The notes: generated by a model not told the origin, from the sequence alone. Positions 35,201 through 46,229 are shown, counted from the first letter of the stretch. The stretch: DNA of 64,000 nucleotides from Monoplex corrugatus (GCA_030674185.1 JAPXFY010000137.1:1-64000); one strand, 5' to 3'. Program-made: numbers and translations.

Positions 35201-35700
35201 AAAAAGTCACACAGAAAATCTTCTAGCAAAGAAATGCCATTATCACAATCAAAAAATGAATAATAAGGAGAACCTTCTGGAGGACGGTACGTGCATACAA
35301 ACAACACATCTTTCTCTGTACCAAACAAAAATTTGTTTATAAGAAAAACACGTGTTATGAACATTGGTTTCAATTTCCTTTACATATTTACATAGATTTC
35401 TTTTAATAAGACGCACAACACCTCCAGATCGTCTCCCCTGCATAGACAACTTCTGAGCAGGTTTATAGAACATTTCAAATCAGTGAAGCAATTGTTATGA
35501 AAAGTATCAAGAAATGTTTCAAAAATGCAAACAAAATCAAATGATTGAATGTAATTAACAAATTCATTGTTATGTAACTTTGACAATAAGCCATCAACAT
35601 TCCAACTAAGAAATGAAAAGGAGCAATTTATAATACTTTGTACAAGGGACTGAACCCCATGATCAACCACACTGTCAGTGTCACTCCTAACATTTGCCAC
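32218..35700 (-). pseudogene. LINE ORF2: endonuclease plus reverse transcriptase, damaged
   Basis: Segments in order: endonuclease N-terminus (FSFLSWNVDGLLSKL, then CIFETFLD) in the frame ending at 35380; a middle piece (KLSMQGRRSGGVVRLIKRN) in a second frame; and from 35373 a long frame with the rest of the endonuclease (CGDLNSRIANI, SGCSVNDYFIM, STHMPVEF) and the reverse transcriptase (KSAGLDGVIGELLK, NNYRGISICD, AFIDFEKAFDSINR, GVKQGDVCSPILF, and the catalytic FADDIVLLAE). At 32590-32592 an in-frame TAG cuts off the C-terminal CCHC finger (CPLCGMDVDDELHFALVC), which continues in the same frame to 32218. That makes at least two frameshifts (near 35,490 and 35,370) and one nonsense codon. 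The enzyme nicks the target and copies LINE RNA into it. Confidence 0.92.
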
Positions 35701-36011
35701 ACTTGGCCTATCTAAGCATGTTTGGCTTTACACATAGCCAGGTGAAGCGACCACCAAGTTAGCAACATCGAGTGCGCTGCCAACATAGTTTGCACGTGAA
35801 GGTGACGGTTCACTATAACTGTCGACCTGAACCGGGAAAACCGGTGCTAGGGCAATTTGTCTACCCTCAGCAAAAACTGTCACAGGCCGGCCACACCCCT
35901 ATCTTAATTCTACCAGATTATTCTTATCATCTAAATAGTACTTCTTGCCATCAACAATCAAATGATCATGTACAAGCATTGCTCTTTTGCCCTCTTCACG
36001 AGCCTTTTTAA

Positions 36012-36196
36012 CCCTTTGACTCCTGCAGCCTGTCCAACAGCATCCTTCTTTGTCAACCATGCTGGAAGAGCAAAAACTTAACCCTTTGACTCCCTCACCC
36101 TATCCACCAGCTTCCTGCAGGAAGCTGGTGGATAGGGTGAGGGAGTCAAAGGGTTAAGTTTTTGCAGTTGGTAGATAGGGTGCAGGTGGCAAAGGG
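36012..36196. mobile_element. piggyBac-type MITE inside LINE ORF1
   Basis: A 185-bp insertion with ends CCCTTTGACTCCTGCAGCC and GGTGGCAAAGGG, flanked by TTAA on both sides (36008-36011 and 36197-36200). Dropping the insert and one TTAA joins PYL to KKAREEGK in frame, so the boundaries are well supported. It contains a second TTAA-bounded palindromic block (36082-36153) whose arms begin CCCTTTGACTCCCTCACCC, resembling the outer ends. Confidence 0.88.
36070..36165. repeat. 96-bp perfect palindrome
   Basis: Two 48-bp arms with no spacer, centred on CTG/CAG between 36117 and 36118. Every base pairs from GCAAAAACTTAACCC to GGGTTAAGTTTTTGC. It can form a cruciform or a long hairpin in RNA. Confidence 0.95.
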
Positions 36197-37334
36197 TTAA
36201 GATATGGTGTTAACAGTTTCCTGACATTTCTTACTCTCACAGTAAAGTCTTCACTAATGAATAGGGTTGTTCCTTGCAGCTTCTTTCTGGCTTTCAGGAT
36301 GGCTTGTTTTTGTTTATAGAATGTGCAGCATGCCATAACTGGAGAGTCCATTTTTGAATTTATGCGATGCACTCGCTCAAATCGGATGTCATCAGACAGC
36401 TCTAGTTTAGTGATAATGTCTTTCAGCATGCCTTCACACTGATCACTGGTTTCATTTTCCTGTCTTATCATACCGTGGATGACGATGTTGTTTCTCCTGG
36501 AACGTCCCTGCAGGTCGTCCACTCTCCTGGCCAGGTCTTGGTTCTCCCTCCTCAGGCTCTGCACCTCCTCCTTCAGCTGCCCCACCTCCCCCTGCAGCTT
36601 TGTGTACTGATCACGCAACATGATCACTTCAGCTTTCACGTCGTCCATTTTCTTATACATATCATCACGTATATCGTCCATCTTCTGGTTCAGTGAAACG
36701 TTCATGGAAGTTAATGTGGTCATAATGTCTACCAAAGATGGCTTTTGGGACATACCTTGGGGCGTGAAGTCTTGGGGTGATCGAGCCGGAGAAGAAGTAC
36801 TACTATTCTTCTGAGTGTAGCTTTGCATCCTGGTTTGTCTTGTATTGGTGGTTTTGCTGCTTTTATCACTGTCCACTGGGCCGGGGTGGGGGTGAACGTC
36901 TCCTGCTCGTTGCAATAGGTCGCAAAAAACAAATTGAACGAGGAGCAAACCTACTGTGACACCGGCTTGCATGTTACGAAGTATCAATGTCCGTATAAAC
37001 ACTTTGTTTTTCATTCGCCGATACATATAATTTACGTATACGGACAAGAAACTGCCACATTTCGCCCTGAAATCGATGCCCTCCGCTGGCATGGCTCTCC
37101 ACACTGCAGTCCGCAAAAATTAGGGATCCAATATGGTGCAACAACGTCGTAGTATGCAGAAATTCGGCCAACCGCGCAGACACCGACCATCACTCTCAAG
37201 CCGCCATCTTGTTCCCGAGAGTGAGAGAGAGAAAGAGAGAGACAGAGGCAGAGAGAGAGAATGAGAAAGAGACCACGAAGCAGAAATGGGAGTGCTGAAC
37301 TCTGGCACCAGGACCTAGTGAAACTCCGAGAAGT

Positions 37335-37900
37335 CTAACTCCTCGACAAGGGAAGTGGAGGTGGAGGCGCCTCGTTGGGGGATTCTCGCCGGATGGTATT
37401 GCTTCCGGGGGGAGATGCGGGGCAAGGGCTGCTGACCAGGCTCTGCATGAACGAGTCTAAATCGTCCGGTGCAGTTGAAGGGCCGTGCCGAGGCTGCTGC
37501 GGAGGAGCCATGGTGGAGGGGGGAGCTTGAGCTGCAGGCGCAGGTGCAGGTGCAGATGGAGCAGACATCGTGGTGCGGCTGGGGCGCTCGCTTTTGTGCA
37601 CGTGTCTGTTCACAACCTGCCACAGTTCGGTCTGCAGATCAAATAGCTGGTGGGAATCCAAGCCCCCGATCCTCCAATCCAAAAGCCGCCAGAAGTAAGC
37701 CATGGGGCTGTCGTACTGATGAACCATGGACTCCAGCTGCGAGCAAAGGTGGCCACAGCAGTTCGCGGCCTGGGCAGGAGCAGGCTTGGTGGCAGAGGCA
37801 GCACGGGAGTCAGAAAGCGCAGCAGGGCGTGGCACCTTTCGGATGGGGCCAGGATGGTCATGGTCGTCCGCTTCAGTCTCAGGGAGTGTCATAGCAGCAC
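37335..37900 (-). CDS. hypothetical, possible Harbinger partner-protein C-terminus
   Basis: A Pro/Ala/Ser-rich open frame with one structured segment (MAYFWRLLDWRIGGLDSHQL followed by FDLQTELWQVV). That segment is faintly like the C-terminal helix of MADF/BESS proteins linked to Harbinger elements. It sits between the LINE 5' end and a piggyBac fragment. The frame continues upstream to 37985 over the piggyBac fragment in another register, so a real start is not clear. Low confidence in both reality and function. Confidence 0.3.
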
Positions 37901-38150
37901 TTAGAGCTCGTAGAGCTTTATGCCCCATTTGATGGGCTTGTTTTTCATGTAGACTCGAAATTTGGCCTTGCCACGCCACGCACACATGGCCTCATCTACA
38001 CATATGTTGTCCTTTGGGGTGTACAAGGACTTGAATTTGTCCTGCAGATGTTGGTACACAGGCCTGATCTTATGCAGTGGGTCGTGCCCTTCTTGGCCAT
38101 GTGGAATGTACTCCGTGTTGTTGCTCACATGAAGCATGGCAAGGAATTTC
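37901..38150 (-). pseudogene. piggyBac transposase fragment
   Basis: About 80 codons: FLAMLHVSNNTEYIPHGQEG, then DPLHKIRPVYQHLQ, then the first catalytic Asp in NICVDEAMCAWRGK, then PIKWGIKLYEL and a stop. This is one exon-sized piece of a PGBD4-like transposase; the second and third Asp regions are missing. It is not from the intact element next door, because the sequences differ. Confidence 0.8.
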
Positions 38151-38638
38151 GAATCGGTAAAAATTGATTATCACGCTATTATTATGAACCCCACTGGGTT
38201 CTATGCGCGTTTTCCGTTGAGAGTGTTTTGTTTTTAAGTTGTATGAAAACACAGAATTACGTTGTGTTGATTTCTTTGTCAGCTAAGCCTATCGTTTCAT
38301 CTCTAGGCTTTCTGACCAAGGTCGTCACTGTCGACGTTTGTTTATTTCTCGCCGTATTCTGAAGCAATAAATAAGCCTGGCGATCTGAACTTGGGTTAAA
38401 ACAAAGGCACTTTATGCCTAGATACATATATAATATAAGTAAGCCAACAATTTCAGTTTGCTAAGAAACTGCATGCACATCAATGAAGCATGTAGGCCTA
38501 CTCTGTGTCTCATTTTCGGGAAGGAAAAAAACACACAAAAATCCCATTTGTCAATTTTTTTTATTTCATCAAGCATCACCACAACGTTCAACTTAACTTA
38601 TATATTTCTTCAATATCTCTTGAATAAAATGCCTTTAA
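38151..38638. other. A+T-rich spacer, nothing recognised
   Basis: Sequence between the piggyBac fragment and the left end of the intact piggyBac. No open frame with recognisable similarity and no clear repeat structure. TTAA at 38635-38638 is the target site of the next element. Confidence 0.5.
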
Positions 38639-39176
38639 CTCTTTGCCTACCACATGACTTTGTGCTATATGCCTATGAGAATACCATGGCAAGGGAAGTA
38701 ACTCCGCAACACATGCACACCCACCACAAATAAACCTCAATAAAAAATTTCATTTTTACTCACCAATTACATAAATTTGATGAAAAAATGCCAAAGACAT
38801 CACTCCATCCAAAACAGCCATTTTTTTTCCATATGTAGTGAACTAGTATATGAAGAAAAAAAAAAAAAACAATCAGACTAATTTTTACGTCAGAGTTCTT
38901 GGCGCTGTAAGAATATTTCCTGAATTCACTGGAACCACAGAATGTCATGGATTAGGAGCACATAGTGATTTTCCATGTCCAGACATAGTACTGAAACCTT
39001 CAGGAACAAAATAAAGTCATTCTGTGTTTTCTGCACACTGAATAGTTAACTTTTATGGTGAAGAAAAAAACCCCAAACTTCAACAGTGTTGTGAAACTAA
39101 AAGCGTCACATACAGAAGATTTGTCTACTAACTACTGAGGGAAAAAAACAACAAAATGAACATATAATTGCTGACA

Positions 39177-41420
39177 CTAGTGACAGGTAGATTTCAGCTG
39201 CTGATGAAACTCAGCAAAACATGTGCCTTTACACAAATGGACGGAATAAATTACACATCCCCACACTGTGGTGATGCTATATCCCTTGTCCGTCTTCCTC
39301 TTCGCCTTCTGGCAAACCAGGCAATTCTTTTTTAGGCCTGGAAGACGGACAGGTCCATGGGAGAGAGGGTCTGATGCTGTGACACCTGCCAGTGCCACAG
39401 CCTGGGGAGCAGATTTCTGGCGAACAGAGTTGCTGTTACACAGGGCGCGCAGAACCTCCAGTCGGAAGCTCAAATGGCGAAGACCTTGCTTTGGGGCTGG
39501 CTGATTGCTGTTCTTCCAGAGGATGAAGGCGTTGATCATCGCAGTCTGCAGCAGCCACCAGCATATGTATCTCCACCACTTGACAGAGGGACGACCGACT
39601 GTGTAGTATGAGGCATGCTGGTCTGCTAAATCCACACCCCCCATGCTGTGGTTGTAGGTGATCACCGGCACTGGAACGCTGACTTTCTTCTTTCCACCTG
39701 GCGCCCTTCTTTCCTGAAATCCCATTTCAGGCTGGGCATTAGTGGAAAGAACAGAGACTACTCTCTTGTCTTTCCACAAAGTGGCCACCAGGTTTCCATC
39801 TTGAAGAAAGTGGACATCGCCCACCTTCATCTTCTTGGCGAAAGCAGCGTTCAGCGTTTTCGACCACCCTTTGCGATTCATGCGGATGGTCGACGTCATG
39901 TAGGTGTCTTCCTTCTCCAGGTCCTGGGCAAGTTGCACGGACGAGAAAAAGTTGTCGAAGTAAAGGTGATGTCCCTTCTTGAGGAATCGGTCACCCAACT
40001 TCATGACAACATGGTATCCAAGTCCGTGCGGCATCGGCTCCAGAACCCGACCCAGGTAGACGTCGAACTCCAGCATGAATCCTGTGCGTGGGTCTGCAGC
40101 ACACCAGACCTTGATCCCCCATGGGTTTGGTTTTCCTGTACAAACACAACAAAAAATGTGTATTCAGTTTTCATGTGTGTGTGTGTGTGTGCAAGTGCGT
40201 GCAAGTGTGTTTGTGTATGGAAATGTTTGTGTGAAAAGTGAGTGAGAGACAGATAAAAGTGTGTGTGTGTGTGTGTATGTGGTGTGGTGTGGTGTGGTGT
40301 GGTGTGGTGTGGTGTGGTGTGGTGTGGTGTGTGTGTGTGTGTGTGGTGTGTAACTGAGAGAGAGATCAATCCAGATATATATATTTTACTTTTGAGACTG
40401 TAACAATGAAAATTGTTTCATGGGATCAATATTATTTTTAGGAGCATTTTTCTTAAATGCTTTCATTGTCACACTTTATGAAATAATAATAAAAAATAAT
40501 AATAATAATAAACCCTTACCTTTGACATACTGCTTGAAGCTCAGTCTTCCATTGAACTTTATCATGGCCTCATCAATGGAGATGTCCTGGCCTGGGTAGT
40601 AGTGTGCTCGGCTGTTGTTGAGCACCATGTCTAGGAGTGGACGCACTTTGTGCAAGGGGTCATAGCCAGGCTGACCCTTGGGAATAGCTTTACTGCTGTC
40701 ATTTAAATGAAAATACTGACTTAATTTATTATATCTATTTCTACTCATGACATTAGCAACCTGAGGAATACGTAACAAAGGGTCTGTGGACCAGTAGTTG
40801 CTGATTTCTGGTACGCGAATGATCCCAAACATAAACTGAACATAGATGAATAATTTCATTTCATCAGGTGTGGTAGGCTGCCAGAGATTATCTACACTTT
40901 TTTCTGCTTGCCTTTGTGCAGCATATAAATTTGTTTCTGTGCTCAACATTTGCCAAAATTCGTCTGGTATCAAAAGACTAAAAAAATCAAAAGGTGACGC
41001 ACCCACAGGCAAATCATGGGACATGCCAACTGACTGCGAAATTTGGTCATCGTCCGATTCAGTTTCCTGGCTGTCAAAACTAGCAAAAGTTTTTTGGGGC
41101 CTCACCTCATGTAGTCTATCACTCCAGTGAACAATAACTGAATCTCTAGCAGCCTTTGTTTTCCGAATTTTCCTTTTTTTGGCGCTGGGCCCAGCAGCGA
41201 TAGGCAAATCGATATCACCGTCATTATCACCCGATTCACTATCGATTTTGGACTCCAAATCAATGAGCAGACGATCATTGTTGATAACTAGGTCAACATC
41301 GACGTCGGACTCATCTTGTTTCGAAATTTCTTCACGATTGAAGCCTTCAAAAACACTCTCTTCATCACTATCATATCCAAAAATGGTTTCCAGAAGTTGC
41401 ATGGTTTCTTGATCCGCCAT
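39177..41420 (-). CDS. piggyBac (PGBD4-like) transposase, two exons, intact
   Basis: Exon 1 is 41420-40520 (901 nt) and exon 2 is 40135-39177 (959 nt). The junction (GTCAAAG/GTAAGG ... TTTGTACAG/GAAAACC) keeps frame and reads KQYVKGKPNPWGIKVW, giving about 619 residues without a stop. The acidic N-terminus contains a basic patch (AKKRKIRKTKAAR). The DDE_Tnp_1_7 core has ISIDEAMIKFNGR, LYFDNFFSSVQLAQ and HSMGGVDLADQ, the three catalytic Asp motifs. A C-terminal Cys/His-rich finger follows (KNCLVCQKAKRK ... VHLCKGTCFAEFHQ). The intron (40136-40519) holds (GT)n and a (GGTGT)n run. Of the piggyBac copies here, this is the only one with no visible lesion. Confidence 0.9.
40275..40345. repeat. (GGTGT)n pentanucleotide repeat in the intron
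   Basis: About ten GGTGT repeats between two (GT)n tracts, inside the piggyBac intron. Confidence 0.9.
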
Positions 41421-41894
41421 TTTTGCAGAAAATTTTCACGAAAAAAAGGCTGAACTTTGAAAAATCACAGCAGCAAAACTACTCAACCAAACTTCTTGCA
41501 ACAAAGCACAAAATGTCGTCCGGAAACGGCCCTACCGGAAGACGCTTATATCGCGATTGCATTCTGGGATATGCGATAGTGAAAGTGAAAGTCGCTGACC
41601 TAGTATTCGGCGGTCGATCTTGGTCGATCCGGTATTCAGAAAGCGGAAATCTCGCGGTCGATCGCGGTCGATCCGGTAGGCAGAGGGTTAAGGCAACTTC
41701 TCAAACATAGCGAGAAAAAAAATATGGGCATGTAAACATAGTTGGGTCATGAGGTCTCACCTTTTGAGAATGCATCATATACATATATATATATAATTAT
41801 GTATATACATACATATATATATGTCACATGATCAGCACAAAATGAAATGGAAGACAAAGCAATTATTCCAAGATGAGAAGGAAACAATACATAC

Positions 41895-42685
41895 CTCCAC
41901 CAAATGGTCGACGAGGGGATGGATCTTGTGCAGAGGGTCGTGGCCATCCTGACCTCTTGGCAACATTGTGGCGTTTCTGTTGAGGTGGAAGAAGCTTAGG
42001 ATGCTGCGGAAGCGTTCCCTCTTCATTATTGTTGAGGCAAAGGTGGTGTGGGTGACTGGATGTGTGGCCCAGTAATCCTGCAGCTTCGGCTTCTTCACTA
42101 TCCCCATGTGGATCAAGATGGTGATGAACCCCCATACCTCCCTCTCTGTCACAGTTCTCCACGTCTTGTAGAGAGTTGGTTTCTCCTTGCTGCCTCGACC
42201 TGCTTTTCAGCCACACACTCAGCAGCATATACATTAGTCTCGCTCTTGAATCGTTTGATTAGATCAGAAGTCATAAACAACTGATAGAAGTATAGGGGTG
42301 TGGCGTCTTCGGGCGCCTGCACTTGGATGCCAGAGTGTCCAGTGAAAGGGGCTTTCAGGGGGAAATTATGCACCCAGTCGAACATCCCTTCATCGGTGTC
42401 CCCTTCACTGTCGGCAGAATCGACGTTGTTTTCATTGAACACGGCGCCAACAGGTGCACCTTCGTTGTCACCATCACACAAAGAAACAGGCGACTCCAGC
42501 TCAGACTCGCTCGCGTCGCTTTCACCGCTTTGATCGTCGGACAAATGAAGCCAAGACGGACCAAAGTCATTGTCTGACTCCACTTCTTCGTCGCTAGATG
42601 CACTGCTGACAGTGAAGTCAGAATCCATCGCTAAAGCGGCCGCTTGTTGAAGATTGAGACACCGACGCTTTCTATCAGACGCCAT
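41895..42685 (-). pseudogene. piggyBac transposase, 5' part only
   Basis: Preferred start MASDRKRRCLNLQQ at 42685. It continues through an acidic N-terminus (SSDEEVESDNDFGP) and FMTSDLIKRFKSETNVYAAE, then, after a frameshift near 42150, the REVWGFITILIHMGIVKKPK and GHDPLHKIHPLVDHLVE parts. It ends at a splice donor (GAG/GTATGT) at 41895. The exons with the catalytic Asp residues are absent. Next to it (41691) lies the intact piggyBac, which may have landed in this element's intron. GGCTCAATGAG at 42916-42926 followed by TTAA could be its right end. Confidence 0.75.
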
Positions 42686-42930
42686 CTTGTTGCGAATGAA
42701 AACAGTCTTTCGACCGGTCACAGTACAAAGCTCTTTCACGGCTAATAATTTTCCATCACATACGGTCAAAGGGAACGAAATCTTCACCTTGAATGGTTGA
42801 AGCTTACCCAGCATTTGTTTCCCTTAAATCAAGCCAGTAGTCTTTACACAGGAGTTTTCTAAAACTCACCGATGCTAATGCTATCCTAGACCACCGAATC
42901 ATATGATTTGGTGCGGGCTCAATGAGTTAA

Positions 42931-43247
42931 AGTGCAACTCAAGTTTCTCCAGGGCATGAGGGATCTCGCCTGATTACTGAATAGTTTGGGATTGCTATAG
43001 CTTCATCTGTAATAATATGAGGTGCTAGTTATGTCTCGGTCACACCGTACAAATGGAAATAATTTTGTTTGTGTGATAAACATTAACATGACCAACACGC
43101 AGATCCTGTTTTTTTCCGAATGAATGTGGTCATTGGTGATTTCAACACTGCACGCAGAAGTGAATATTTATAAAGAGAGGATAGAAAAGCTGGTCTACAC
43201 CTAATACAAAGTGTGTACAATGATAATATGATACACTGATGAAAATA
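42931..43247. other. spacer, nothing recognised
   Basis: No gene or clear repeat between the piggyBac remnant and the (TA)n tract at 43250. Confidence 0.5.
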
Positions 43248-43249
43248 AA

Positions 43250-43327
<78 letters not shown>

Positions 43328-43343
43328 CATATATATATATATG

Positions 43344-43407
<64 letters not shown>
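43248..43407. repeat. (TA)n microsatellite, left flank of the Ginger element
   Basis: About 160 bp of (TA)n with occasional GT interruptions, directly next to the Ginger terminus TGTTACCGTC. Confidence 0.95.
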
Positions 43408-43411
<4 letters not shown>

Positions 43412-43787
43412 ACCGTCAATGTACGAATTCAGGCAATGTGTGTATTTCAGGCAATTTTTAGGCAATACGCGTATTTGCTAAACGAGTTAGGCAATTCCCG
43501 TATTGCCTAAAAATTTTAGTCAAAAAAAAACACGTATTGCCTGAGATTTTAGCCTCCAAAATACACACATTGCCTGAGTTCGCTTTGTGTACTTTCTCGT
43601 ATTATTGAAACATAGCAATGGAAAGAAAAGAGAAGAAAGAGAAGAAATTACAAAAAGAAAAAAAGAAAAAGAGTTCTTTAATGAAAACTTTTTAATTAAA
43701 TTAAGTTTATGAACAACACAATAAGTTTAAAAAGGCAAAATGTTTAAAATTGCACAGATGATGCACATAAATTATGATGATTTCAGT

Positions 43788-45622
43788 CTACTTGTTTTTA
43801 CACGTCATACTGCTGTGACACCTGCTGTTGCATTTCACTTTGGCTTTGTAGCATTTGCAGCGATTTGTTTGGCAACTTTTTCCTCTGCTGTTCAAGTTAC
43901 AGTTGCATTTGACAAAGCCCTGGCCCCCACCTAGCGACTCACAAGCAACAGCCTCACGAAGAGACACAACTCTTTCCTGGCTTATGTTCTCCTCGGTAAG
44001 AAACCTTTCTTCACAGACAATGAACTGGTTTCTGGAATATCTCCCACGCAGAACTCCAGCTTTTACGCCAATCCTATACATTTCATTGCCATCACAATCA
44101 AGGATCAATCCCATGATATTGCGTGGATCCCCTCTGCCTTTGTCGACCAATGGAATAGGAACCATGACAGTGTCCATCCTTGCCACAGGTGTCAGTTCCT
44201 TCCTGCTTCTTTTCAGCATTCGCTCTGCCTGGAGAAGTTGGCCTCGTTTTGTTCGTTTTCTGGTGTCCTTGATTTGTTGTACATGTTGCTCCAGATCCAG
44301 AATGCCATCTTCCCCAACAACAACATTGAAGACTTGAACATCATTATGTTGTTCGTCGTCGGCCTGAGCAATTTCAGGTGTTTGTGACACACCTACTGGG
44401 AACACTCCTGCTGTGACAGTATCTGTGAAGTGAGGAGCCGATGTTGTTGCCTCGTCAATGAAGTGAGGAGCCGATGTTGTTGCCTCGTCAATGAAGTGAG
44501 GAGCCGATGTTGTTGCCTCGTCAATGAAGTGAGGAGCCGATGTTGTTGCCTCGTCAATGAAGTGAGGAGCCGATGTTGTTGCCTCGTCAATGAATTCAGT
44601 AAGGTCCACTGCAACAGATTGCTGACCCGTAAGTTCTGAAGTACCAGCAGTGTCGGTTTCAGAGCCCAGCGATGCTGCAGTAAGTTGCTCTCCAGTACCT
44701 CCCTCTTGATTTCCGGATATTGGCAACACGGGATCACTAGGATTATCATCCTGTCCAGAGGACTGCAGCATACGTTGAAGGTCTTCCTTAGTGTTTATCA
44801 AGTCAATGACGTCATCTGGCAGTCTAGATGACCGGAGACCGATCTTTGCTTCGTCGGCCGAATGTAGCTTTGAAAGGAGTCATGCGTATTCCAGCATGGT
44901 AGCTCGAGTTCTTGTAGAACTGTACAAATTTGACTCCATTAGTCCATTTGCACGTTTCATTGTCATTCATCCAGGCAACAAGACTTGTCTTTAATGTCCC
45001 CATTGGCACGTTCGACGGAACCTTGACTCTGGGGCTGGCGAGGCTTCCCATGCACTAATCGCAACTCAGGCCACAAGTTTTGTTACTTCTTTTATGACAA
45101 GATGCCGTAAACTCTGCAACCATTGTCACTCTGTAAGATAGCTGGTGCCCCCACAAGTCAAAAATATGTCCAAAAGGTGATAAGCCACTTCAGCTGGTCC
45201 GCTTAGATGTCAATGGTCGTATCAGGCAGAATTTTGTAAAGTGATCCTGATACACACAGATCCACTTGAAATTGCCATCAGGCAAAGACTGCATGTCGAT
45301 GAGGTCAATTTGTGGCCGAGAAAGATAGTTACTGGACACGATGGGTTTGACAACAACCCCCCTCACTCGTGGTCGTTTCTTTTTCTTTTGACACTCGTTG
45401 TACATGGATTTGAAGAGTTCAATAGCTTGGCGTGGAATGTTGGCATATTTCTTCCACAGTTCCTTTTCCATTCCATCTCTTCCTCCGTGACCAGTTAATA
45501 CGTGAGCTCGCTTGATGATGTCGTAGGTTTCTTCAGTGGTGACGAAATACAGCAGCGGGTCATTGGGTGTTTCCCTCTTGCGGATGAGGCGTTCGGAGTC
45601 GCCACATTGAAGAATTTCATAC
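43788..45622 (-). pseudogene. Ginger 1 integrase, exon 2, several frameshifts
   Basis: It begins after acceptor TTCTAG at 45623 with YEILQCGDSERLIRKRE. The HHCC zinc-binding part (HVLTGHGGRDGMEKEL and a following Cys region) leads to the integrase core: PQIDLIDMQSLPDG (first Asp), ILQSDNGC (second Asp, in a shifted frame near 45,110) and SQGSVERANGD (Glu, in another frame near 45,000). At least two frameshifts lie between 45190 and 44950. From 44801 a long frame gives an acidic linker with five FIDEATTSAPH repeats, a GPY/F-like SH3 region (GLILDCDGNEMYRIGVKAG) and a cysteine-rich CXC-like end (CNCNLNSRGKSC ... CHSSMTCKNK). The family includes vertebrate KRBA2-like and GIN genes. Confidence 0.85.
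44428..44592 (-). repeat. 33-bp coding tandem repeat, five copies
   Basis: Five copies of a 33-bp unit encoding FIDEATTSAPH in the Ginger 1 linker. The copies are almost identical, so the expansion is recent. Confidence 0.95.
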
Positions 45623-45904
45623 CTAGAAGATTTAAGAACATGTGTAAAACTAAGGGTAGAGCAAGAGAAAGAAAAATATGAGAGAGACAGAAAGAGAGAG
45701 ACAGAGAGACAAACAAAAACATACACAGACAAAGAGAAAACATACAAATAGACATGGAAAGACATATTGAGAGGACATTTAAATCAACAACCAAAAATAT
45801 GTGGGGACTATAACTACCCCCCCCCCACCACCACCATCCACACACACACAGAGGGACAGAGAGAAAGTAAGAGACAGACACAGGCACACACTTTTTGAGA
45901 AAGG

Positions 45905-45935
<31 letters not shown>

Positions 45936-46074
45936 TTCAACATTGTAGACAAATTACTGCTCTTCTATCTGTACAGTGTACAGATAAAAACAGAGTGAGG
46001 CACACACACACACACAGAGGCAGTCAGATAGAAAGACAGAGAGAGAGAGAGAGAGACAGTCAGATAGAAAGACA

Positions 46075-46124
<50 letters not shown>

Positions 46125-46229
46125 CAGAGAGAGAGAGAGACGCGGTCAGACAGAAAGGCGGTCAGACAGATATAGGCAGAGATAGAGAGAGAAAGGGGTG
46201 GAGAGAGAAAGAGAGAGAGAGGGACTTAC
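45623..46229 (-). other. Ginger 1 intron rich in (GA)n
   Basis: A 607-bp intron (donor GTAAGT at 46229, acceptor TTCTAG at 45623) made mostly of GAGA and CAGACAGA runs, with short (CA)n. No other gene is seen in it. Confidence 0.7.

Larger units (their letters stand above)
35899..37116 (-). pseudogene. LINE ORF1 (coiled coil, RRM), split by a MITE
   Basis: The preferred start is Met at 36972 (MQAGVTVGLLLVQFVF); the frame is open to 37116. A hydrophobic leader is followed by GDVHPHPGP, which resembles a 2A-type recoding peptide with His in place of the usual Asn. Then a Ser/Thr-rich linker, a coiled coil (QKMDDIRDDMYKKMDDVKAE ... LKEEVQSLRRENQDLARRV), an RRM-like part (GRSRRNNIVIHGMI) and the C-terminal domain (TLFISEDFTVRVRNVRKLLT). 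At PYL the frame runs into an inserted MITE (36012-36196) and stops at 36154. Past the insertion the original end resumes as KKAREEGKRAML ... GKKYYLDDKNNLVELR and stops at 35899. ORF1 proteins bind LINE RNA. Confidence 0.88.
32085..37300 (-). mobile_element. APE-type LINE retrotransposon
   Basis: Minus-strand element with ORF1 (coiled coil plus RNA-binding fold) and ORF2 (endonuclease, reverse transcriptase). The 3' end carries AATAAA (32145-32150) followed by (TTCG)n at 32140-32120. The 5' limit is not exact; the sequence before ORF1 includes GAGAGAGA-rich DNA up to about 37300. The reverse transcriptase is of the CR1/L2 (jockey-group) type by general appearance; the clade is not certain. 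Both ORFs are damaged. Confidence 0.85.
38639..41687 (-). mobile_element. piggyBac element, potentially complete
   Basis: Left end CTCTTTGCCTACC at 38639 and right end GGTAGGCAGAGGG to 41687 form a 13-bp inverted repeat with two mismatches. TTAA flanks both sides (38635-38638 and 41688-41691). The right arm has repeated GGTCGATC blocks (41613-41675). Length 3049 bp, with one two-exon transposase gene. The left arm (38639-39176) holds a poly-A/T tract and no gene. Confidence 0.88.

Noticed and set aside
43083..43510. Tyr/Ile repeat frames in (TA)n
   Set aside because: Microsatellite artefact.
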